From Paramecium octaurelia (lineage: Eukaryota > Ciliophora > Oligohymenophorea > Peniculida > Parameciidae): 64,000 nucleotides of DNA. Below, in pieces: positions 26,901 to 39,789 of the stretch. The notes under the pieces are model-generated. The model saw only the letters and a program-made list of their open reading frames with translations, was not told the DNA's origin and ran no database searches. Location of the stretch: NCBI GenBank assembly GCA_905182995.1, contig CAJJDP010000034.1:428214-492213 (forward strand). Reading direction: 5' to 3'. The position numbers and the translations under genes are program-made. How positions within the stretch are numbered: position 1 is the stretch's first letter; each line of letters starts with the position of its first letter.

Positions 26901-29900
26901 CTACTTTATTTATTGATTATAACTTTGACAAAGACTTTGTACAAAATTGATATCAACCAATTGGATTTATTGTTATTATAAATTAAATATGTTCTATTGC
27001 CATTGAACTTAATAATTATTCAAATGCTTAAGACACTTTCTTGTTGCCTCAAATATCTTGGTTATCTTATCTAATTAATCAGTCAAAATACGTGATTTAG
27101 ATTGATAGATATTGATTTATTGCTCCTATTGTTGTATCATACCAGTTCTCAATTCTTGTTTATTCTTCATCTCCTCAACTGCCACTTTATCATTATGTAG
27201 GTTGTTCTAGAGTTGTATTAAGGTCTGTTGATAATTACAAATGTTGATGGCAATCTAATAGATGGTTTAAACTTATTAGGAGGATTGTGGATATTTCAAA
27301 GTAATCTGATCAATCTGATATTGTTCCAATTATGGTAAATCAACTAAATGCACTAATTCCATTGACAATGGTTACAAGAAGGGAAACTCTTAGATTATGT
27401 GAAATAGTTGCAATCTTTACTTATTATATTATTGGAATTGTTGATGTAATTACAATTGTTGTTTATTGATTTTCTACTCCCCTTTGTTGATATTCTCATT
27501 CAATTTATTGATTTGTTGACTAATATCTCCCAATTCTAATTTATCCTTGGATATCTCATTATTTATAATATTCATTTAATTGATGACCTCCTGAGATTCT
27601 TAAGTGTACTTGTTATACTATGATGTGATAGTACTGAATTCAGTGTTTGCCTCTTCTATTTTATTGAGAACCTTCTAGTAGATGATAATTAATCTCTAAT
27701 TCTCAGATTTTGATTGCTAGTACTATTTTTGAAATAAATAGAGTTGATCTAGGAATTATTGAATGTATCCTTGTGATTGTTCAAAGACTTTACAAAATAG
27801 ATGAGTATCAATGGACCTGTCATTAAGAATCTAAGTAGCAACGTCCTATTAGAATACCTTTGTCCATCCAAACAGTCTGACAATTTAGCATTTATAGAGA
27901 ATTCTCTTATAATCGTCCAGTTGATTCATATTCTCTATCAATATGCACATGTGCAACTATGAAATGGAATCAATTTTGGACAAACATAAATTGCTACAAT
28001 ACTAAGTGGGGTATGAGATGAATTGATAGATATTATCGTTGATGTTGGTAACATATGTGATATGACTCTGCTAATCCCAATTCTACAAAAGATCATTGAG
28101 TCCAAGATCCTGGTACTTCTGTTCATATTACATTATCAACTGAGCCAATCGAATAAACGAATTCCGACCACTCCCAATCCTACCTTGAATTATGACATGT
28201 TGATCATTTTGCCATCCTCTCATTATGCATATTATCTTCTCCAAGTGACTTTCATGCAAAAACAAATTAGACACATTCTCCTTTTTGATTTCATCATACA
28301 TCTATTTAGTCTATTGCACAGAAATCTCTATTGGATAATCTCCGAAATTGAGTTCCTTTATGCACTTATCCAAATTGTCCAAATCTATTATATCCATGGA
28401 ACCACCTATTACTCTCATAATATTTTGATAGAATTGATTGACAAACTGTTGTGGATCATTGTATACGATCAGGGGATGTGTAACTCTGTACCAAATAGCA
28501 TTGTTATCAAATAGATAACGATAGCACCATTGTTTTTCCCAATATTATTTGAATTTATGTTATAATTTCAATATTCCATCATTGATATAACCCAACTCCA
28601 AGTATTGTTTAACTTTCTCTTTGACTCCCATTTCTATTATTATCTCAGAGTAGATGTTCTAAATCAATGGAGATCTGCTTGTGTTGATGAATACGAAATG
28701 CTTGAATTAGTTGTGTTTTTCGATTATCTGTTCTTGTGATGTGCCCAACAAATAGAAGTTGCTAATGTGTTTGAGCTAACAATTGTTCTTCCTATCAAAC
28801 ATGTAATTGCATTCGTTCAATTGCTTAATGAAAATACGACATTAACTAGATACATTTATATCCTCCACAATGAAGTGCTTAATTTATCCAAATGGTGGTG
28901 ACAAGTACAGTTACTTATCTTTCCTGTATGTCATCAGCTTCTTATCTATAAATTCTTGCAATTCAATTGATTTGGTTCGACTACTAAAGTACAAACAACT
29001 TGATGACTTCAACTTGGCCAAGATACTCTTATTACAAGTAATGTCACCATAAAATAGAATGTGACTTTGCAACTCTTGAATAGCATACAGTTCCTACTAA
29101 TTAAAGTAATATTGCAAAGTTGTGTTATTATATGAAGATTTTTGATTGAACAATTGATCCAATTTTCTTTCCTGGATCACCATTAAAATCTAATCGACAA
29201 CACGAGATTTGTTCTCCTGATCCAAAATTAAACAGAATAATGTGTAAGTCGCATAGGTGCTTATGTTTTCAACATCCAATTGTGTGAACTTGCTGTACTG
29301 TTGTTCGTTGTAGTAAATGCTTAGGACCTTGGCAGAACATCGCAACACGTATTATAATGAATATGGAAAGTTTAACAATAGTTGGTAATACTATTCAATT
29401 TGATGAATCAAATTACGAGCCAATAAAGTTTGCAACTCTATATTATTGATGTACTTCAATTCCTAAATAAGAAATTGTTGATTGGAAATGTTATTATTGT
29501 AGTAGAAGAGTGTAAAATTGGTCAAAGAAGCAGGGTCTTGTTTTGATAGATCATTGCTTTCAAAGATAGCATTCCTATTAGAGTACACTAGACTATTAAA
29601 TAGTGCAAAGTTCTCCAAATTGAAAAAGATTTGCTTTTATCTAAAATTGATTATAAAATGATAAAATCTGAAGGATTGAGAATTTTACAATATATTGAAC
29701 AAATCTTCATCATCATAAGCATCCAATTCAACAGAGAGAACACTATTTTATTTTGTGGATTGTAAAAGAGTATTATCATTTTAATTGGTGTTCTCCTATT
29801 CAAATTTAAATTGAAACAGTTCCTAAATCAATTTGCTCTTACCATTGTTTGGTTGACCATACATTAAAATGAGATTGTTTTCATTGAGCAATGAATTCAA

Positions 29901-32900
29901 TTTTTCCATTTCATATCGATTCTCTTCCCTGTTTGGAAAGTATTCATTCACTATTGAATTAAATAGCTATTTATCTGTATTGTTCATGTGATGCTGTAAC
30001 ACATCTAAGAGATCATTCAATTTGATGGTCCTCAAGGTTTTGACTACTTGATTAAAGCAATTGAATCTTGCAAGATTAAACAAATCAGCACCGAAGACAC
30101 TGGTTAATGTTTGTACTAATTTCATCAATACTTCAACGACTTCCTAATTGTACATCATTTGAATGAGTGCCTACCACAAAATCATGGTATCAGGCTGGTA
30201 GACATGAATGTTCTTAAAAGATAGGATGGGATGATGGACATCAGATATCAAAGTGAGAAAATGCTTGTTTTATAATTTCACTTGTCTCCCTTCCTAATCC
30301 AATATCTAAAGTTATTACCATAAAGCACTGCAAATTTAATTGAATATAGTTTGCAGGATCAACCTATCATCTTATAGAAGATATTAGTATCCCGTGATGA
30401 TGAACAATGAATTGGATTGTATTGACCCATATATGCATTGCAATAAATAGGAGAAGTCATAATCCCCACTTGTAATCTACACCTACTTGTAATATCGTCC
30501 CAGCATTTGTGAATATTGAGTGATGATGTAATACTTACTATAATGGCCAATCAAATGGGGTAATCGATTGATCTAGAAGGCTTGATTCATAAGCAAAATG
30601 GTCTATTCAGACTACTTCCACGAATGATAATTGAATTCATCCCCAAAAAACTCAAATTGGTATTAAATTTTGTTGTTCAAGAAATTCACAATTATGTTTT
30701 CGTCATCATAGTAATATTTCATCTATTTCAGATAGAAGTAATCTTTATCACTATTGATTTTAAATTGATTTAGCTCCTATATTAGATGTTTTTGATTATT
30801 CATTATCATAATGATTGCAATCTATCGCAATTATTGTTTAACCGACTATTTCTCTGAATGCAATAGTTTGATCTGCTCATATATCTCATATTACTTGAAC
30901 TCTGCTAATTCATTCCAATCCTTCTCATCATTTTACAGTATATCATCCAACATCATTGTATAAGTGATAGTCATGCAGATATAGATGATCTAAATGGGAT
31001 ATTAAACGATCTGTTGATAGTTGTCAGCATGCTTTAATGCATTCTTGATTATTTGTCTCAATCCTTACTTCATGCCTTCCTCCACAGTTTTGAACCAATC
31101 CTCAATCTCCCCCTTCATTGGACAGTACTTAACTGCTATTTAATCATTCTCCTTAGAATAGAGAGATGTGACAGCCTCCTTATTCTGGTCATAATCAAAT
31201 TAATGAATATTTTGGAAAAAGAGACTTAGATATTGTTACATGGCTGCAGGGTGTTTGACTTCAGAAACAACCTTGTTGAATTGTGAATTGGTAAGGAAAT
31301 TGAATCTTGGAAACAAGTACTTCTTCTTATCAAATTGTTCATTCAATTATTGAATGATACTCTTACAATTCTAATTGTCTTGTTGAATCTGTTTCAAGAA
31401 CTTCTTCTCACTCTCATCCTTAATCCAGACTTCCAAACTCTTCTATTACTAGATGAATCTTATCAATTGTTTCCACTATTTTTCCTAATGCTAATACATC
31501 TTCATCTCCTTACTCTGATTCTTCTGATTAATCTGAGTTGATAACACATTGGTTAAATAGTATTGTGTATCTTACAAGAGAGTCAACTAATTGATATACT
31601 CTTACAAATACACAATGTTCTTCAATTGCAAATCAATTCTATTCCTTAGATCATCGATATTCGGTTGACCCAGGATGTTATTGATGATCAAAATGTTCTC
31701 ATCCAATTATTCGTTCAATTAAGTTAAATTAATGATGGAGTATTGATCCTTTGTTCCTTTAATCTTCTGAATGAGCAACTTGTGATTCTTCCAGAACTCC
31801 TCTAATTTAAGAAGCGAGTTCATTGTTTGATTCTCATATTAAATGATGATCAATAGTTACTACAAATTATCTTGTTGTTCATTGATGTCTGACTGATATA
31901 AATATTATGTTGTGAATACTGGATGCTAGGGATTGTTACAAATTTACAATATCAATTATAACAAGTTCTTATCCTATTACTTGTCCTTCTTGCATACTTA
32001 AGCTACGATATTCTGATCATAATCTTTAATTTGCAATATGATCTCGATCACATTATAGAGTTTCAATTCATTCATCAATTAGGTCTTGATCTTTACTAAT
32101 TAACCCTACCCAAATATCTTGCAATCCTCAATCTAATGCAACAGATTCTAATATGTCGTCTTTATGATAGACAAATTCAAATCCAAAAAGTGTTCTCTCA
32201 TCCATTCCTACTGAAAGTTCTTGATCTTATGAATTTCTATTTACAATTACTTAAATTAGACATATTTATTCTTAATCTCGTGCAACTATTCATTATGATA
32301 TTGCTCGATTTGCAATGAATATGAATACTACTTCAAATCCTCGTATTCTAATTCCAAAGTAATCAATTAGCCTTGCAATTGTGAAATTGAGTTGATATCA
32401 TCAATGTCCTTGTTATTCTCGAATTACTCACAAAACTATAACACTTTCTGATGGAAAAAAGGAGTCAACCTTCTGAACTCCTTCTCGAACTTATCCTACA
32501 CCAACCCATATTGATTTTGTAAATCGTAAAACTTATATTAGAATAATTAATATTGACTAACTATCTTGTCCCAAATATCCTTAATGGGAATCGTCTGCTC
32601 CTCGTTATTATAAATTCTGTTATAAACATGCAACTCTTCTATTTATTAATCAATGGCTTCGTAATGAGATTTAATCAACAAGTAATTCTCCTGATGTATC
32701 ACATATTGTTTCAGAGTCACTGGTTTCAATTTCAACTTCTCCAACCAATCTTGAATTGTCTCCTAGATAATCTTACACTTCCCTCTAAGTTCCAAATCCA
32801 CCTTCTGATTGATCACTTAAATCTTATTCTTAAAGAAGGTCTGCGTCTGCAATTTAAACAGCTGGATGTTCAATCTCAAAAACCCGATGTCCACAATATT

Positions 32901-34413
32901 CTCTATTACCTCTATCTCAGATTGCATTTCTGAAATTAATTAGAATTGCTGCTTCAACACTTCTGCATTCAACAACTGATCCTCACTCTTTGCAAATTCA
33001 TCCAACAACACCTAAATCTTCAACATATAGTGCTCAATCTGCTTATAACTAAATTGCAACTCCTCTCCCAATTCCTAAATATAATCATAAGATTTCAAAT
33101 TGATCCGTCCATACTCCCTCAAATCTTATCTCAGATCTGTTGAGCTCGAACCCACTCCGTAAGTCTGTAATTCCTATTGCTTCCTCGTCGATGAAATGCT
33201 CTGTTCAATTATGTCTATAGCCTTTTCGATTGTTTAAATGAATATATCCTACATACCTCTCAACGAAGGCTCAAACACTATGGCTCCCTCCTACAAATGG
33301 ATCTCTACCACTATCCAACTAAACTATGTTGTTCTATTGAATAAGAGTATTAATTACCCAACTTTGAGATGCTTATTGGCATTCTTAATTACCTTTAAGA
33401 AATTAACAATAGAATTGTACATCAATATTATCATGCTCTCAAGTTGAATGTAATCGATCATCCTCGTGAATTTGATTAACTTCTACTGAAATTACCTCAG
33501 ATTTGATTCCATTGTGAATTGCATTGACTGTGTAGAATTATCCTATTTATAAGAAGAGCATTAATACACCAATTATAAGAGGCTTTTGTTCCATTTGAGA
33601 ATTCCGTATCAGCTCCAAATTCTACCTGTAACCTTAGTCTTCCTTAAAAATACTAAATGAATATTGACATGCATCCACAACTATTTTCAATATCAAGTTG
33701 ATGTTTTTAGCAAGTTCTTTTTAGAACTCATTTAGAGACCTTTACAATTTTTGAATGAACTTCACCTGATTCACAGGGCTCATTTGAGTTGGCGCAAAAA
33801 ACACTAAACTCTTTATTCTTTAAGTGTATTTGTGAATTTCTTCAATGGGTCTCTTGAGGGAGGGATCCAAGAGTAAGTAACAAGTAGTCAGTTCCTTAGA
33901 AATTGATTGAGCTTTATTCTTAATACTTAACTTCTTCCACCTAGTGAATGTCTTTTGTTGCAGATAATTTCGAAAGAACTCTATCTTTTGCAATCTGTAA
34001 AACAATTTCCGATCTTTTTCAAATTGCTTAATGGACACAAACTCTTCAAAATTGCTGTGATGTATTATGATTCCTCTTCCACTTATGGTCATATAATATT
34101 CTAAGTTTCTATCATCATAATTGACAACCTTCCATTCATAAGGATTGCCATAATTGTTTAAATAACAAAATTCCTATCCCAAATTTTAATCCATCTACAA
34201 CAACCGCACAAAATCATTCGGTCCCAAGAATCCTATTGAATATTCTCTAAAACTTTCAGATTTCCCTCTCTAACGAAGTGGCGTTATCTGACTCAATTAA
34301 GTCAATTAAGGTTAAACTATTTGCGGCAATTAAAAGCGCTATGGACTAAATGCTTTTATATAGCGTTTTCGATTAGTTTCAATGAATTGCGATTGCTCGT
34401 TTTTTGTTGACAT
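23961..34413 (-). CDS. Divergent dynein heavy chain-like protein
   Basis: ATG 34411-34413, TGA 23961-23963. One 25-bp intron at 33543-33567 gives exactly 3476 codons, short for a dynein heavy chain (usually above 4000). Residues 1-1265 are helical tail/linker. The AAA ring follows: AAA1-like from about 1267, AAA2-like P-loop GQPNNGKS near 1511, AAA3-like GDITCNKS near 1781, AAA4-like GRIGSGRNS near 2069. A stalk-like coiled coil spans about 2220-2450. The C-terminal domain ends with DGSYLLGGLE and an ILVSTLEG strand matching the dynein C-terminus. The AAA1 site lacks a recognisable Walker A (GPAGTGKTET in motors) and the FDEFNR segment, and the sequence between stalk helices is only about 50 residues. 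Probably a non-motor or regulatory heavy chain; order of domains supports the family, and the frame reads without TGA. Confidence 0.85.
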
Positions 34414-34528
34414 TATTTTCGGAACAAGGGGAGTATCAGTAGTTGTTCTGATCTTTAATTTCTTCCTTAAATACTATTAATTCATTATAAATTAAGGAAA
34501 TAAATTAAATTGCTTTTTATACAAATTT

Positions 34529-35882
34529 TCAATTTGAGTAATAAATATAGAAATCAAATGAAACAGAGTACTATGGTATTTATTAGAATGTAGAATAAGC
34601 AACCATAGAAATATCTAATGCTAAATAAATGCTATACTCTTAACAATGTTTGCTGTACTTCGAAGTGATAACTAAACTAACCCAGTTAGCAACTTTCAGA
34701 ACCTGTTTCCCCACACTCTTGTCTAAGAGATTTATGGCTAAAACAATCATCAAGGGAAGGCCTACTAATGCCAACCAAATGAGGATATCTCTAATCTCAC
34801 ATTTCAATTCCAATTAATGCGCTATCAACTTTTTATATTACAATATTTGTCTCTGCAAAATAAAATAAATTAAGATTAATTAAGGCAAATTCCAGTTATC
34901 GAATATTATAAAATTTAGATTTAAAATAATTATTAAAATTAATGCTTTTATTATTTTTTACCATGTAATTTTCTTCTCCTTTTTCTTATCATCATAACCC
35001 AAATCATCTAATTGAATTGCTCCTCTTAATGTATCATCTACATACTAATTGTGCTCCGCTTAACTCTCATATAAGATCTACATCCTGGGTTAATTCGTTT
35101 TTTCAACAGTTGACAGCAACTTGGTAAGTGGCCTATCACTTTGAAATATGCATTCCACTTCCCTTCCCAACTGATCATATGCAACTGACTTAAGGGTTTT
35201 AAGAATCCCAAATTTGATCTCTCCGAAGTCATCCTAAAATTTAATCACATTCAAATTTGCTATATTAAATATTATACATCTAAATTTATTACGCTAAATC
35301 TAAGCAACACTCTATTGACGAGTTATCAAAACACTAGGCCCAGTATTTTTGAATTGTATCGAAGGTCTCTTGTTATCGCCCAAATAATTCATCCCCTACT
35401 CTTATTTAGCATTTTATTAATCAGTTTTCTCTCCAGAAAAGTTACTCTACAATCTATTATTGTCATTTGTAGGAGGATTTTGATTCTTATTCATGCTCGA
35501 GTTGCTCTCATGAATCGAAGGAATAACAGGAAGTTGCTAAGGCAATTCTATCTCCTAATCCACCTTATTATTTCTCTCTGATAGTTCTGTATTTATCACC
35601 TAGATCTGAGGTATCTCATTCTTCTCTTTCTTCATCTCCTTAAAAGAAAACAAAATCATAAGAAAACCAGAAATAGCTATTAAAACATCTAATTTTCGAT
35701 AATGTATAAATACAATTTGATTCTCCTATTTGCTTTATTTCCAATAGAAATATACTAAGGTTAGAGAGAGAAAATAGCAATTTAATAATTTTTATATTCC
35801 CTTCCCACTCTTTGAAAATAAACAGAGCAATCACAGACCCAAATAATAAGACACCTTCTACAATCAAAAGCTAACTATTCAT
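34529..35882 (-). CDS. Multi-TM membrane protein, unknown family
   Basis: ATG 35880-35882, TGA 34529-34531, one clear 25-bp intron at 35689-35713 giving 442 residues; a further 18-bp in-frame intron near 35255-35272 is possible (436 residues). Three hydrophobic segments lie in the first 90 residues. A polar Asn/Gln/Ser-rich stretch follows, then a well-formed soluble segment, then two hydrophobic segments (one very AT-rich in DNA around 34880-34960) and a polar tail. Only about 115 bp separate it from the dynein start. No family recognised. The AT-rich segment might be non-coding, which would split the gene. Confidence 0.65.
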
Positions 35883-36626
35883 CACTTTAAATTATTATTA
35901 ATGAGAATCAAAATAATTAAAATCTGAAATCCAAGAGAAGAACTTCATAAATCTTTTTAATTAATCAAATCATGAATAAATATGTGATAAAATTTATATA
36001 AAATTCAATGATGTTGTTATTTCATTTAATCAATACAAATATGTAATTTATATATATATATATTAATAATGAATATATACTTAAAATCCCCTTATTAAAT
36101 ACTCCTCCTGTAAATATTATTATCCTATGTTGCCGAAAAGTTAATTGATGTGATAGCCATCATTTTACCTTTCTAATATTCATTGCAATTGTTAAGAACC
36201 CATAATGATCAAAAGAAATAATTAAAACCAGATAAATATATATCAAATATCCAATAATGGATTACTTTTCTTTTAATTTATTACATCAATGAATACTACT
36301 CAAACTGCATACTTAAATATGCAATTTGGTTTATTTTTTATTAAAAAAAGGTGATGAAATATTGGCAATCAAATTTACTAAAGTATTAAAATAAACTCAC
36401 AAAAATTGATTGACATATGCATATTCTGATATTTATATACTTTATCTATTTTAATAAATTATCTAATGGTGTTAATCTTAGTTAAATAGTCAGATATTAA
36501 TCAAAATCTTTCATCTTTTTATTCTAAATACTTTAACCTTTCGATATGAAGATGCTATTATAGAATTTGAAACAATTAAGCATTTTTTTTAATAAATACA
36601 ATAGATATATTATAATTATTATTAAT
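35883..36626. other. Intergenic, AT-rich
   Basis: About 740 bases between divergent genes, with a TATATATATATAT stretch near 36050. No coding or RNA feature seen. Confidence 0.5.
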
Positions 36627-37816
36627 ATGCAAGGTATTCTTTATGAAATTATCGAATATTTCCAATATGAAAATAAGGATTAGCTCAAATGTGAACTTGG
36701 CTTAAACCGAATAGGTCATATCGATTGGATACCGAATGAAAAATGGATTAAATACACAATAAATTTGAAGAATTGTATTCGCTTAAGGGATTTAATGTTT
36801 TGGATTGTAATTATATACTTTATTCTAATCAGTAAAAAGGACTGGTATTAATGTCAATAGAATAGATCTTGAAATTATGCAGAAGTTTATTGATTAAAGT
36901 TGACGAGTTGAAACAAAATAAATTAAATCATTTTTATTTAACATCTGATAGAATATGGTTAAAACTTAATTAAAATAGCAAACTACTCACCATTTCTTAA
37001 AATGAAATTTAATATGACATTGTATTTACAGGCTTTCAGTGCCCAATTTTTGAATCTGATTCATAACAATAAGACGCCTCCATTTCTATTTTAAATATAA
37101 TCAATTAATTAATTCAAGATGTTTAGTTTGCTTTTAAAGAATTACCATATACATAACAATATTATAACTGTAATTTTTTATCTCTGGGAAATCATAAAGA
37201 TGTTTTCTAAGCAGAGTCAGAGATTGATTAATTAATAAAATTATATAAATAGTTTCCAAATTATGACCCTTATATAAAGGAATTCTAATAACATATTTGT
37301 AAAAGAAGTGAATTAGAAAAATACTTAGGAAATTATTTATTTGAAATTGTATCTTTTTCATATTCATATGAAAGTTTTCTTATGGAGAATTTCATTTTTG
37401 GAATGATACCAATGCTGGGTGGGTGCATAAGGGACAATGATTTAAAAGAATTAGAACAAAATTCATATGACATATATCTTTAAGAATAAAAGCAATATTG
37501 GGAAGACTTTATAAGAAATACATTTAAAGATAAAACACTTAAGTAATTAAGAGAAATATTTGAAGAACTTAAAAAGTAGGTTAAACTTGAAATCTCAAAA
37601 GAGGATGAACAAATGATGACTGATCAAATTCTTAAAGAAATAAAAAACATTTGTATCTTCAAATATTTTTTTAATTCTAAATGGGCTTGGATAAATTAAA
37701 AGTGCGAAGATTAGTTTATAAAAAATCTTTTGCCTTCATTAGAACAGATTACTAATTTGAGAGTGAAGTTATGGATTTAAGAAATGTGTTTACAATTTCT
37801 AAATGAACTAATTTGA
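36627..37816 (+). CDS. Hypothetical protein, 387 residues
   Basis: ATG 36627 to TGA 37814-37816 with one 26-bp intron (36807-36832); spliced length is 388 codons exactly. The protein is soluble-looking, mixed alpha/beta, with a charged helical C-terminal third. No motif or family recognised. The smooth amino-acid composition and exact frame across the intron argue that it is real. Confidence 0.7.
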
Positions 37817-38184
37817 TTTTTTAGAAAAATTATATTATTTGAATGAACTAATTAATTATTTTTATATTATGGATAGAAAATCATAGACTTTTTATATCAA
37901 AATGAATTTAACTTCTCTTATGAATTGGTATTAAGACATTACATTATTATGTGATAATCATATTCTTTAATTTAGAAAAATGAATATCTACCTAATTATC
38001 TCCAAAAGATAATGTATTTATTAGTTAGTTGAGGTAGGGTTAGTTTCAATGGTTCAGTCTATTAACTAATCAAAATAAATTGTATATTTGTGTTAATATC
38101 AGATTTACAATAAATCTAAGCTCTTATGTTGAATTTTATTAATTACTCTATAAAACGCAATTTAAAATTTATATAATTTAATTT
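37817..38184. other. Intergenic, AT-rich
   Basis: About 370 bases upstream of DPH2. Nothing supportable beyond AT-rich spacer. Confidence 0.5.
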
Positions 38185-39390
38185 ATGTATAGAATTGACA
38201 ACTTAAATTTGGAGAATTTTGAGAAGATTGTGATCTAATTTCCAAGTAATTAATTATAGGAAGCTTAAACTGCATGGCGATAACTAAACCAAAAATACCC
38301 AAATAAGTAATTCATCATTTCTTCGGATCCCTTACATTCATCCTGTTGTGTGAATGTAATTGGAGCCCGTCATATCAAGCATGATCTGATTATACATTTT
38401 GGAGAAACATGCTTCTCAGAGGCTCACTAAGAAAATATTATGTATGTATTACCCTATTGTGAATATGATTCAGCCGAAGTAATAAAATCTATAGAATCGA
38501 TCGAATAATCATCTTGGGTATTATTTGATTAAAAGTATGATCATATTTTGATTGGTGAAAGCAAACACATATTTCTCTCATTCTAAGGAAAATTGAATCA
38601 ATTACAAGCCAAACATATTGCTTGTGGTTATCATACATCTGAGTTTAGAAAATAACTCATATTTATAGGATCTGAGGACAGTGAATTGCTATAAAGATTT
38701 ATTTTACATTTCGAATATGGAAAGATTGAAAAATGTTATCTCATTGATCCAGTCACATGTTAACTTTAAATATTGCAAACCAACTAAATGCCTTTAATTA
38801 TAAAAAGAACTAAATAAGTTGAGGAAGCATCTGAATGTAAATGTTTTGGCATTCTAATAAATAATTCTACTGCTAAGTATACTAAAAATGCTTACAAAGC
38901 GTGCAAATAGATCTTAAAAAATAATCAAAAAAAATACTTTACATTTTCAATGAACAGTCTCAATGAAGCTAAGCTTAGTAACTTTCCTGAAATCGAAGCC
39001 TATATTATAATAAGCTGTTACAGAAATTCAATTATTGATACAAAAAAATATTACAAATTAATAATCACTCCCTTTTAATTGCTTTAAGCATTTTCAGATG
39101 TTAAGTACTTAGTAGAAAGCGATTTAAGTTTACTTGCATAAGAGTAACAGCAAGAAGGGAATCAAGTAGTTTAGAATGAAGAGATAAACAAATAAGTAGA
39201 GTGTACTGCTCTGTTAGCTTAGAATAATGAAAATTAATTGATTGCTCTAGACAAAATATTTTAAACCTTAGACTTCTACAAGAATAGACAATATTAAGGA
39301 TTGTAAATTAGAGAAAACCTTGAACCAGCCCAATTAGAAATAGGATTAAGTGGAATAGCAAGTTGTTATGAAAAAGAAGGAAATAAATGA
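38185..39390 (+). CDS. DPH2: Diphthamide biosynthesis protein 2 (DPH2)
   Basis: Partner of DPH1 in the Fe-S radical enzyme that adds a 3-amino-3-carboxypropyl group to a histidine of elongation factor 2, the first step of diphthamide formation in the cytosol. One intronless frame of 402 codons. Family landmarks: SSDPLHSSCCVN followed by HDLIIHFGETC (the first cysteine region, about residues 45-80), the central FGILINNSTAKYTKNAY block, FSMNSLNEAKLSNFPEIEAYI with the second Cys site ISCYRN, an IITPF strand, and the C-terminal YQGLQ...GLSGIASCY signature that separates DPH2 from DPH1. Slightly shorter than animal and yeast DPH2. DPH1 ends differently, so DPH2 is preferred. Confidence 0.88.
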
Positions 39391-39789
39391 TGTGTTTAGT
39401 GAAATATATATCTATATATCACTTAAATATAATATCTAATTTCTTTGGCATTTGTTAATATATAATGTTATGTTGTAGTTGTCCTCAGGGATTATAAGAA
39501 AGAACAATAACGTTAACTATTTAAAATTAGCAATTTCCCTTATCAAACTAAAATAACACTAAGTATTACTACTCATCACAATTGACTTTTGGATTTGAAC
39601 AATTAATTTAAATTTTATTGACATCCATACATCCTTTCTATATACAATAATTTTCTTTTAATTTATGTTAATTATTTTCAAAGCATCTGATTCATTTACG
39701 ATTTAGAAATTACAATCTTTCAAAAAAAATAATGAAAATTAATAGTCACTTTTTATCATTAAGGAGCTTTCACAATTACATTTTAATTA
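39391..39789. other. Convergent intergenic spacer
   Basis: About 400 AT-rich bases between the DPH2 stop and the uncertain minus-strand coding region. The last of these may still belong to that region. Confidence 0.4.

Noticed and set aside
28023-28514. 163-codon plus-strand standard-code ORF
   Set aside because: Lies antisense within the dynein gene, whose minus-strand frame is open over 10 kb and matches dynein domains. It is a shadow.
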